From Sphingomonas limnosediminicola (GTDB lineage Bacteria; Pseudomonadota; Alphaproteobacteria; Sphingomonadales; Sphingomonadaceae), in the NCBI RefSeq assembly GCF_039537965.1, contig NZ_BAABBM010000001.1:1302001-1366000 (forward strand): a stretch of DNA of 64,000 nt, in the 5' to 3' direction. Under the pieces are notes generated by a model. That model did no database searches and was not told the origin of the DNA. It saw only the letters and a program-made list of their open reading frames with translations. The translations under genes and the position numbers were made by a program. Below, one piece after another: positions 23,561-30,898 of the stretch (the first letter of the stretch is position 1; every line of letters starts with the position of its first letter).

Positions 23561-24532
23561 CTATTTCTCCGCAGGCGTTTCCGCATCGATGATGTCCGCC
23601 GCATCTCCGCCCGGCTGCACGGAGTCAGGCGTCACGATGATAGTCGTGCCCGGTCTAACGATTGTCGCGACCGCGCGCTTTAAGGCTTCGGGTGCGTGAT
23701 AGCGCTGCCATTCCTGGGGTGGGACATGCTCGCTCGCCGGGGACCGCGATGACAATAACGAAACGCGAAGCCAGTGCTGCCCCTGCTCATCCACATTCCG
23801 CAACGTGTAGACCCAGCTGCCGGTCACGGGGCCATCGATGGTGACAGTTCCTGACCCGATCACGATGCCGTTCCGCAGGACGGTGGCGCGCTTGTCGGCG
23901 GCGCTGACGATGATCGAGACGGGCCCGTCTGCGGACCGTTCCGGAAACCATTCTACGGGAGCATTCGATGCCTTCGAACTCGGGGCTGACCGCAGGACGA
24001 CCTCTGGCGTCGGTGCAATGCGGGGCGTCACGGGATGATCCGTGATGACCACCGTCATTCCAAGCCTGGTGGTCGCGAACAGCAGCTTGGCGAACGCGGC
24101 CGGCAAACGAATGCATCCATGGGACGCCGGATAGCCGGGCAACTTTCCCGCGTGAATCGACACGCCGCGCCAAGTGAGCCGCTGCATGTAGGGCATCGGA
24201 GCATTGTCGTAAGTTCGAGAGCGATGCTCGACCTGCTTTTCCAGGATGGTGAACACGCCTGTTGGCGTCTCGCGACCGGCGCTTCCCGTCGAAACCGTCG
24301 TTGCGGCGATTGGAACGCCGTTCCGGAACAAGATTCCTCGTTGCGTCGCGAGATTAATGATTAGCATCATCGGCCCTGCCGGGGCCGCTTCGGGTGCCCA
24401 AACGAACTGCCCCGCGCGCAGCTTCGCCACGGTACGCGCGACCGAACCCGTTCGCAGGTCTACCTGTTGCGCGGGTGCCGAAAAGCCGAGGATCAACGAC
24501 AGCGCAGCCGTCAGGCGGATCAGGGTTTTCAT
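23561..24532 (-). CDS. L,D-transpeptidase (YkuD family), exported
   Basis: A signal peptide (MKTLIRLTAALSLILGFSAPA) precedes the YkuD domain: LIINLATQRGILFRNGVPI, GRETPTGVFTI and the catalytic HAGKLPGYPASHGCIRLP with the His and the Cys nucleophile. A second strand-rich segment after about residue 190 (VSIIVSAADKRATVLRNG) looks like a degenerate repeat of the same fold without a catalytic Cys. It should act on peptidoglycan or on outer-membrane protein anchoring. ATG 24532 is preferred over ATG 24541. It converges on tRNA-Thr. Confidence 0.9.
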   Translation of the reverse strand: MKTLIRLTAALSLILGFSAPAQQVDLRTGSVARTVAKLRAGQFVWAPEAAPAGPMMLIINLATQRGILFRNGVPIAATTVSTGSAGRETPTGVFTILEKQVEHRSRTYDNAPMPYMQRLTWRGVSIHAGKLPGYPASHGCIRLPAAFAKLLFATTRLGMTVVITDHPVTPRIAPTPEVVLRSAPSSKASNAPVEWFPERSADGPVSIIVSAADKRATVLRNGIVIGSGTVTIDGPVTGSWVYTLRNVDEQGQHWLRVSLLSSRSPASEHVPPQEWQRYHAPEALKRAVATIVRPGTTIIVTPDSVQPGGDAADIIDAETPAEK

Positions 24533-24677
24533 CGAACGCATCGAGCGAGATTGTCAGGGCGCGCGTGTCTCGTCGCTAGGGAAAGGTCCTTAGGCCTCAG
24601 GAGAATTGCGTAAGGACGGACGTTATGGAGCTTGCAAAAAGGAATGCTGCGTTGGCGCGTCATCCGAGGGAAGAGGC

Positions 24678-25178
24678 ATGGAAGAAAAAGCCGTGACAAT
24701 TCTCGACCGAAACCGATTGATGGGGATTGCAACATTAAGGCCCGACGGCTGGCCGCAGGCCACGATGGTGAGCTACGCCAACGAAGGCCTGCTCCTCTAT
24801 TTCATCATCTCGCGAGCAAGCCAAAAATACGCGAACATCGAACGGGACAGCCGCGTGGCGATAACCGTTGGGTCCGACGTCGACGACCCGGCCCAGATCA
24901 AGGCGTTGTCGATCGCGGCCAATGCGTCGGAAGTCCGCGATCCGAAACAGCGAGAACGTGCAATCGACCTTGTCCTCGCGCGGCGCCCGTCCCTCGCCAA
25001 GCTCCCTCGCCCGGATCTCAAACATTCCGCTGTCATGCGCGCTTACTGCAGCATCGTGACCGTCCTCGATTATTCGAAGGGCTTCGGCCACGCCGACCTG
25101 CTAACCGTCGGTCCAGGCGGCACCGAGATGACCCCGGCACGAGACGATGACTGGGGTTTCTTGGCAACGACGAGCTGA
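24678..25178 (+). CDS. PPOX-class pyridoxamine 5'-phosphate oxidase-like protein
   Basis: The sequence VTILDRNRLMGIATLRPDGW and MVSYANEGLLLYFIISRAS, SQKYANIERDSRVAITVG is the split beta-barrel flavin-binding pattern of the PNPOx-like family. It is about 166 aa from ATG 24678, which follows GGGAAGAGG. Members bind FMN, F420 or haem and mostly reduce small molecules; the substrate is not evident. It stands alone upstream of the VIT transporter. Confidence 0.8.
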   Translation: MEEKAVTILDRNRLMGIATLRPDGWPQATMVSYANEGLLLYFIISRASQKYANIERDSRVAITVGSDVDDPAQIKALSIAANASEVRDPKQRERAIDLVLARRPSLAKLPRPDLKHSAVMRAYCSIVTVLDYSKGFGHADLLTVGPGGTEMTPARDDDWGFLATTS

Positions 25179-25210
25179 GGCGCCGTGCGGGTTAGAGCGG
25201 GGAAACTGGT

Positions 25211-25915
25211 TTGAGTCGTCTTCATGTCCATGACGAGCGCCACGCCTCCTCCCGGATTGGCTGGCTTCGCGCGGCGGTGCTTGGGGCGAATGACGGCATC
25301 GTGTCGACGTCGAGCCTGATCGTCGGTGTCGCGGCGTCCAACGCGACCCAATCGACCATCCTCGTCGCGGGCGTGGCAGCGGTTGTCGCCGGCGCATTGT
25401 CGATGGCCGCTGGCGAATATGTCTCGGTAAGCTCCCAGGCGGATACCGAGAAAGCCGACCTCGACCGCGAGAAGGGCGAATTGCTGAACCAACCGGAACG
25501 AGAGCGTGAGGAACTTACCCGGATTTACGTGGCACGCGGGGTGGAGAGAGAAACCGCGCAAGTCGTCGCCGACCAGATGATGGCCCACGACGCGCTGTCC
25601 GCACATGCCCGTGACGAACTTGGCCTATCCGAAACAATGACGGCGCGTCCCTTGCAGGCAGCCCTTGCTTCGGCGCTGACCTTCTCGGCCGGAGCCGCCG
25701 CCCCGCTCCTCGCCGTTCTTTTGCTGCCGCTGGCGATGGTCTTCGCAGGAGTGGCAGTCGTCTCGTTGGCTTGCTTGGCGGCGCTCGGCGCTCTGGGCGC
25801 GCGAGCCGGGGGCGCTCCACTTGGCCCGTCGGTGATGCGCGTGACCTTCTGGGGCGCACTGGCGATGGCGGTTACGGCAGGCGTCGGCCGATTATTCGGA
25901 ACAGTTGCGGGGTAA
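25211..25915 (+). CDS. VIT1/CCC1-family iron/manganese transporter
   Basis: The N-terminal GWLRAAVLGANDGIVSTSSL and GVAASNATQSTILVAGVAAV are the hallmark of the VIT family, followed by AAGEYVSVSSQADTEKAD with the conserved acidic metal-binding residues. A hydrophilic cytosolic segment (about 75-135) precedes three further spans. At 234 aa it is full length. The start is a TTG at 25211. It probably moves Fe(II) or Mn(II) out of the cytoplasm. Confidence 0.9.
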   Translation: MSRLHVHDERHASSRIGWLRAAVLGANDGIVSTSSLIVGVAASNATQSTILVAGVAAVVAGALSMAAGEYVSVSSQADTEKADLDREKGELLNQPEREREELTRIYVARGVERETAQVVADQMMAHDALSAHARDELGLSETMTARPLQAALASALTFSAGAAAPLLAVLLLPLAMVFAGVAVVSLACLAALGALGARAGGAPLGPSVMRVTFWGALAMAVTAGVGRLFGTVAG

Positions 25916-25989
25916 TCGCCAGCGGCCGCCAGCCTTGCGGAGGCTTCGGGACACCCTAGAGTTGGTCAATGAAACTCGGGGGAAATCAT

Positions 25990-27474
25990 ATGACGGTTCG
26001 CATGGCTATTGCGTGCTTCCTGGCCGCGACCGCGACTCCTCTTTCGGCGGCGCCTGACGCGGCGACACTGAAGCAGGTCGATACGATCTTCGCCGACTGG
26101 CAGCGCGCTTCGCATGTGCCCGGCTTGGTTTACGGCATTGTCGCCGACGCCCGCCTGATCACCGTTCGCGGTTTCGGCATTCAGGACACAGCGTCGAATA
26201 AGAGGGTCAACGCCGACAGCCTGTTTCGCATCGCGTCCATGTCGAAAGCCTTCACGGCGCTCGCGATCCTGAAGTTGCGCGACGAGGGGAAAATGTCGCT
26301 CGACGCGCCAGCCGAGAATTATGTGCCGGAGCTTAAGGGCTGGACCTATCCGACCGCCGACAGCCCGCGGATAACCGTCCGCAACCTCCTCACTCACAGT
26401 GCCGGGTTCGTGGAAGACAATCCGTGGGGCGACCGCCAGCAGGTGATGCCCGAGGCCGACTTCACGGCTTTGCTCAAAGCGGGCGTCGGGTTCGCACGCG
26501 CGCCCGGGGTAGCGATGGAATATTCGAACCTCGGCTACGCGATTCTCGGCCGCATCGTCAGCAACCTGTCGGGCATGGGCTACCAGGATTACATCCAGCG
26601 TCAGATCATGGCGCCGCTCGGCATGAGCTCTACCGGCTACGACATCTTCGCGTCGCCGAGTTCACGCCGCGCGATCGGCTATCGGTGGCAAGACAATCGC
26701 TGGGTGCGCGAGCCCGATATGAAGGACGGCGCGTTCGGTGCGATGGGCGGCGTGCAGACCAGCGCCAACGACTATGCCAAGTGGGTCGCATTCCTGCTCT
26801 CCGCATGGCCGCCGCGCGACGAAGCCGAAGCCGGACCTGTTCGCCGCTCCAGCGTGCGCGAGATCGTCACGGGCAACAATCTTATCGAAGCAGGAATGCG
26901 GGATCCGGCGATCGGGGGTGCACCGTGCCGGCAGGCGCGGGCCTATGCCATGGCTTGGAGGGTCACCGAAGACTGCGACCTTGGCCGCGTGGTCGGTCAC
27001 TCCGGCGGCTACCCCGGCTACGGTTCTTATCTGATGCTTCTCCCCGACAAGCGCATCGGGATCTTCGCGTTTTCGAGCAAGACCTATGGCGGCGCGTCGC
27101 TTCCCGTCTGGCGGGCAGCACTGGCGTTGAAGCAAGCAGGCGCCTTGCCCGACCTAGCGACGCCGGTCTCGGCAGAGCTGGCGGCCGCTTATGCCGCGGC
27201 CAAGGCCGTCTGGCGCGCGCAGGACATCAATGCCGCTCCGCTCGCGAACAACGTGCTGATGGACCACGACCGCGCGGCCTGGGCGAAGATGATCGGTGAC
27301 GTGAAAGCCGATGTCGGCGACTGCGCCGCGGATGAGCCCATTGCGCCGGTATCGGCGATGGAAGGCCGCTTCAAATGGACGTGCAGCCATGGCCGCGTCG
27401 AAGGCCGCGTTCAGCGCGCGCCCACGAGAGAGCTGGCCATACAAGCGCTCGAGTTCGCACCGGCTAAGCCCTGA
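25990..27474 (+). CDS. Exported serine hydrolase, class C beta-lactamase/DD-peptidase fold
   Basis: A signal peptide (MTVRMAIACFLAATATPLSA) is followed by SLFRIASMSKAF with the Ser-x-x-Lys pair, MEYSNLGYAILG with the Tyr-x-Asn motif, and VVGHSGGYPGYGSYL for the His/Lys-x-Gly element. A C-terminal extension after about residue 380 resembles the lipocalin-like tail found in many such esterases. At about 494 aa it is longer than AmpC. The start at ATG 25990 follows GGGGGAAAT. The substrate (ester, amide or peptidoglycan) is not predictable. Confidence 0.87.
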   Translation: MTVRMAIACFLAATATPLSAAPDAATLKQVDTIFADWQRASHVPGLVYGIVADARLITVRGFGIQDTASNKRVNADSLFRIASMSKAFTALAILKLRDEGKMSLDAPAENYVPELKGWTYPTADSPRITVRNLLTHSAGFVEDNPWGDRQQVMPEADFTALLKAGVGFARAPGVAMEYSNLGYAILGRIVSNLSGMGYQDYIQRQIMAPLGMSSTGYDIFASPSSRRAIGYRWQDNRWVREPDMKDGAFGAMGGVQTSANDYAKWVAFLLSAWPPRDEAEAGPVRRSSVREIVTGNNLIEAGMRDPAIGGAPCRQARAYAMAWRVTEDCDLGRVVGHSGGYPGYGSYLMLLPDKRIGIFAFSSKTYGGASLPVWRAALALKQAGALPDLATPVSAELAAAYAAAKAVWRAQDINAAPLANNVLMDHDRAAWAKMIGDVKADVGDCAADEPIAPVSAMEGRFKWTCSHGRVEGRVQRAPTRELAIQALEFAPAKP

Positions 27475-27522
27475 CCGCCTTGTTCGACTTCTCCTTTATG
27501 TGTGAGAAGCAGCCTCTCTTTC

Positions 27523-28314
27523 CTAGGCTTCCACCTCGACCCAGATCGGCGCGTGATCGCTCGTCTTTTCCCAACCGCGGGGGGTGCGGTCGACACCGGC
27601 ACTTTTCAGCTTCTTGGCTAGGCTGGGGCTGAGGAGCGCGTGGTCGATGCGGATGCCCGCGTCGCGCTGGAACGAGTTCCGCCAATAGTGCCAGAAGGTG
27701 TAGATCCGCTCATCTGGATGGAGGTGGCGGATCGCATCGGTCCAACCTTGCGCCACGAGTTGCTCATACCTCTCGCGCGCTTCCGGCGCGAACAAGGCAT
27801 CCTTCAGCCAACGCTCAGGCTTGTAGACGTCCCGATCGCTCGGAATGACGTTGAAGTCGCCGATGAGCACAGCCGGAACGCCGCTGCCAAGCAACCCGGC
27901 CGCATGTTCGTGCAGCCGGTCCATCCACTCGAGCTTGTAGTCGAACTTCGGGCCAGGTCGCGGATTGCCATTGGGGGCGTACATGTTGCCAACCAGTATC
28001 CCGCAAACCGCGGCCTCGAGATAACGGCTCTGTTCAAGCTTCGGATCGCTAGGCAGCGCCCGGCGGGTTTCGACCGGTTCGCCGACGCGGCTTAGCGTCG
28101 CAACGCCGTTCCAGCTTCGCTGCCCGTGCCAGATCGCGGAATAGCCGGCAGCTTCGATCGCCTCCCTTGGGAACACCTCGTCGGTGCACTTCAATTCTTG
28201 CAGGCAGGCGACGTCCGGCTGGAACTCTGCAAGCCATCGGGTCAGCACTGCCAGCCGCGAGTTGATCCCGTTGATATTGTAGCTCGCGATCCGCAGCCGG
28301 CGCTTCTTCGTCAT
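27523..28314 (-). CDS. xthA: Exodeoxyribonuclease III
   Basis: The EEP-family motifs are all present: IASYNINGINSRL, CLQELKCTDEVFP with the catalytic Glu, GNMYAPNGNP, LIGDFNVIPSDRDVY with Asp/Asn, and the C-terminal RIDHALLSP and TSDHAPIWVEVEA with His. At 263 aa it is a standard exonuclease III/AP endonuclease acting in base excision repair. I chose ATG 28314; a longer open reading to 28467 would begin in non-conserved sequence. Confidence 0.93.
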   Translation of the reverse strand: MTKKRRLRIASYNINGINSRLAVLTRWLAEFQPDVACLQELKCTDEVFPREAIEAAGYSAIWHGQRSWNGVATLSRVGEPVETRRALPSDPKLEQSRYLEAAVCGILVGNMYAPNGNPRPGPKFDYKLEWMDRLHEHAAGLLGSGVPAVLIGDFNVIPSDRDVYKPERWLKDALFAPEARERYEQLVAQGWTDAIRHLHPDERIYTFWHYWRNSFQRDAGIRIDHALLSPSLAKKLKSAGVDRTPRGWEKTSDHAPIWVEVEA

Positions 28315-28468
28315 CAGCAGTAGGAACACTCGGGGCGCGAAACAGTTCTCGGCACGTGCTTCGGATGGAATGAATCCGCGTCTCCGGAGCGATACCTGCA
28401 GCCAAGGCCGCGTGGATCTGCTCCGTCTATTCTGAGGTGATGACGCGATTCGCAGCATCGGGAGCATC

Positions 28469-28502
28469 GAGCCCCGACAGGCGCCCGCGCCTGCCGGGGC
28501 TC
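28469..28502 (+). terminator. Hairpin with 16-bp arms, terminator-like on plus strand
   Basis: GAGCCCCGACAGGCGC (28469-28484) pairs with 28487-28502 apart from one A/C mismatch. The plus-strand continuation ATCGTTTTG is weakly T-rich. No annotated plus-strand gene ends here. Confidence 0.5.
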
Positions 28503-28655
28503 ATCGTTTTGCCCGAGTCGCGTTGTTTTCCACCGAGTCTTGCACCGATTCGCCCACAGAAATGTCAGGCCGCTGACATATTTGGGCTGGAACAATCGCC
28601 GGCATCAGCTATTGTGTCTTTGTGCTTCCGGACTCGAAAGAGAAACGAAGCATGG

Positions 28656-28683
28656 AACCCCGGCAACTTCGGTTGCCGGGGTT
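28656..28683. terminator. Perfect 12-bp hairpin with TTCG loop downstream of thrC
   Basis: AACCCCGGCAAC and GTTGCCGGGGTT flank a TTCG tetraloop, a very stable stem. It is 34 bases past the stop of the minus-strand threonine synthase gene, so it should end that transcript; the T-run (TTACTTTTATGG) however is on the plus-strand side. Confidence 0.75.
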
Positions 28684-28716
28684 TACTTTTATGGACCGTT
28701 TGCGATCGCCAGTGCC

Positions 28717-29913
28717 CTAGAGCGCGGCGGGATCGGCTTCCCCCAGCACAAGCTTCCGAGATCGATCCACGAGCGGGTATTTGTTGCCATTCGCGCAATT
28801 GAACAGCAGCACGCGTTCGTCGTGGCGGACAAGTCCGCGCTGGAGCGCTTGTCGCCAGCCGGCGAGGACCGCGCCGCCTTCGGGGCAGAACAGGAAACCG
28901 TCGTCGCGCGCGGCGTCGTCGACTGCCTGTAGAATGGCGCCTTCCGGTACGGCGATCGCCGCACCGCCGCTTTCACGGACCGCGCGCAGGATGAGGAAGT
29001 CTCCCACCGCCTTTGGAACGCGAATGCCCGTTGCGACGGTTGCTGCGTGTTCCCACCGTTCAGCGAACTCGTCCCCGCGTTCGAATGCCCGGACCATGGG
29101 CGCGCATCCCTCGGCCTGAATGGCATACATGCGCGGGCGCTTTGAGCGGATGAGGCCGGCCTTCTCCAGCTCGTCGAACGCTTTCCACATGCCGATCAGG
29201 CCAGTGCCGCCGCCAGTGGGATAGAAGATCGCGTCGGGCACCTCCCAGCCGAGCTGCTCGGCAAGCTCAAAGCCCATCACCTTCTTTCCTTCGAGGCGGT
29301 AGGGCTCCTTGAGCGTCGAGCAGTCGAACCACAGGCCCTCGGCCGCGCCCTTCCCGACCAACGCGCCGCATTCGTCGATCTGGCCGTCCGCGACGTAAAC
29401 CCTCGCACCATAGGCGGCAGTCTCGGTGACGTTGATCTCCGGCGTTTCGGACGGGCAAATCACGACGGTCTCAATGCCGGCGCGTGCGCCGTAAGCGGCA
29501 AGGGCAGCGCCGGCATTGCCATTGGTCGGCATGCCGATCCGCTCGACTCCGAACTGCTTGGCCATCGTCACCGCCATCGCCAGCCCGCGAGCCTTGAACG
29601 ACCCGGTCGGCAGTCGCCCCTCATCCTTGACGAGCAAAGTGCTTGCGCCGTCGCGCGCAGCGGTATTCGTCAACGCAATTATCGGCGTTTCCGGCTCGCC
29701 CAGGCTGACCGGCTCGCCGTCGTGCGGAAGAAGCTCTCGCCATTTCCACATGCCCGGCACGCGGTCCGCGACGCTCTGGCGCGTCAGTGTTCGCCGAGCC
29801 GCCGCAATATCATAGCGCACGAGCAGCGGCTTCCCCGCCTTGCTCAGATTGTGGACGCGACCGGCTTCATACCGCTCGCCGGTCAGCGAGCATTCGAGAT
29901 GGGTGGCGTTCAC
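28717..29913 (-). CDS. thrC: Threonine synthase (or close PLP-dependent fold-type II enzyme)
   Basis: The sequence reads CSLTGERYEAGRVHNLSKAG, then LLVKDEGRLPTGSFKARGLA with the PLP-binding Lys, MPTNGNAGAALAAYGA, PTGGGTGLIGMWKAF for the phosphate loop and FCPEGGAVLAGWRQAL at the C-terminus. This is the class of threonine synthase that carries an N-terminal Cys-containing segment. It converts O-phosphohomoserine to threonine. The GTG start at 29913 overlaps the last base of the CDF exporter stop, so the two genes are translationally coupled. Confidence 0.85.
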   Translation of the reverse strand: MNATHLECSLTGERYEAGRVHNLSKAGKPLLVRYDIAAARRTLTRQSVADRVPGMWKWRELLPHDGEPVSLGEPETPIIALTNTAARDGASTLLVKDEGRLPTGSFKARGLAMAVTMAKQFGVERIGMPTNGNAGAALAAYGARAGIETVVICPSETPEINVTETAAYGARVYVADGQIDECGALVGKGAAEGLWFDCSTLKEPYRLEGKKVMGFELAEQLGWEVPDAIFYPTGGGTGLIGMWKAFDELEKAGLIRSKRPRMYAIQAEGCAPMVRAFERGDEFAERWEHAATVATGIRVPKAVGDFLILRAVRESGGAAIAVPEGAILQAVDDAARDDGFLFCPEGGAVLAGWRQALQRGLVRHDERVLLFNCANGNKYPLVDRSRKLVLGEADPAAL

Positions 29914-30809
29914 TAGCAGTCCTTGTGATCGGCCGGGTGGTGGCGTTCGACTTGAATGGTGCAATGTTCGATGTGAAATCGGTCGTGCAGGATCCGGCGC
30001 ACCGCGGCGAGCAGATCGTCCGGGTAATTCGCCTGTTCCGAAACGAGGTGCGCCGTAAGCGCGGTCTCGGTCGTGCTGATCGGCCAGATGTGGAGGTCGT
30101 GCACCGCGTCGACACCCTCGATCTCGCCGAGCGCGATCTCAACCTGATCGACGTCAATGCCCTCGGGAACGCCGGCCAGCGACATCCACACCGATTCCTT
30201 GAGAAGGCCGATGCTGCCCCACAGGATCACGATCGCGACCGCGAGGCTCATGATCGGGTCGACCCATTTCTGCCCGGTCCACAGGATCACAAGGCCAGCG
30301 AACACGACCGCGCCGGAAACAGCGGCATCGGCAGCCATATGCAGGAACGCCCCGCGGATGTTGATGTCATGGTGCCCGCGCGAGAACAGCAAGGCGGTGA
30401 GCCCGTTGATGAGGATGCCAACCGCAGCGACCGCCATGACCACGCCGCCCTCTGTCGCGGTGGGATGAAACAGACGCCGGATCGCCTCCGTGCCTATCGC
30501 GCCAACGGCGATCAGCAGGAAGAGCGAATTGACCAGCGCGGCGAGGATCGACGCCTTCTTGAGCCCATATGTGAACCGCGGCGATGAACCGGTCCGCGCC
30601 ATCCGCCCGCCGGCCCAGGCGACCACCAGGCCGAGAACGTCGGAGAGGTTATGGCCGGCGTCGGCGAGCAGGGACATCGAGTTGGCGGCGAACCCGAAGA
30701 CCGTCTCCAGCAACACGAACCCGACATTCAGTGCGATACCGATCGCGAAAGCCTTTGAGAAATCCGCCTGCGCGTCATGGTGGTGATGGTGAGAATGACC
30801 GCCGCTCAT
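29913..30809 (-). CDS. Cation diffusion facilitator (CzcD/ZitB-like zinc exporter)
   Basis: The N-terminus is a His cluster (GHSHHHHHDAQAD). Six spans follow with the metal-site residues: SLLADAGHNLSDVLGLVVAW (Asp, His, Asp in span 2) and FLHMAADAAVSGAVVF (His, Asp, Asp in span 5). The cytoplasmic domain (VDQVEIALGEIEGVDAVHDL; IWPISTTETALTAHLV) is the usual dimerisation ferredoxin-like fold. The substrate is most likely Zn(II). It lies opposite a ZnuD-like receptor that starts 90 bases away, so zinc entry and exit face each other. Confidence 0.92.
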   Translation of the reverse strand: MSGGHSHHHHHDAQADFSKAFAIGIALNVGFVLLETVFGFAANSMSLLADAGHNLSDVLGLVVAWAGGRMARTGSSPRFTYGLKKASILAALVNSLFLLIAVGAIGTEAIRRLFHPTATEGGVVMAVAAVGILINGLTALLFSRGHHDINIRGAFLHMAADAAVSGAVVFAGLVILWTGQKWVDPIMSLAVAIVILWGSIGLLKESVWMSLAGVPEGIDVDQVEIALGEIEGVDAVHDLHIWPISTTETALTAHLVSEQANYPDDLLAAVRRILHDRFHIEHCTIQVERHHPADHKDC

Positions 30810-30898
30810 CGCGCGAGCCGTAGCCTAACGGTACGTCGGGACTCAAATGCAGTTGGTCGAAAGCTGGCGCCTGTTCACCAAGCGTCCACCTTGCGACA

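Larger units (their letters stand above)
28315..28716. other. Intergenic region with two strong hairpins, no gene seen
   Basis: About 400 bases separate the xthA start from the threonine synthase stop, both on the minus strand. The xthA promoter must lie near 28320-28450. Two stable inverted repeats (28469-28502 and 28656-28683) are present; both are followed by T-rich sequence on the plus strand, where no gene ends. A plus-strand small RNA is possible but no clear promoter was found. Confidence 0.5.

Noticed and set aside
30810..30898. Zur or Fur box between the CDF exporter and the ZnuD-like receptor
   Set aside because: A stretch around GTATCATC is weakly reminiscent, but there is no palindrome good enough to report.
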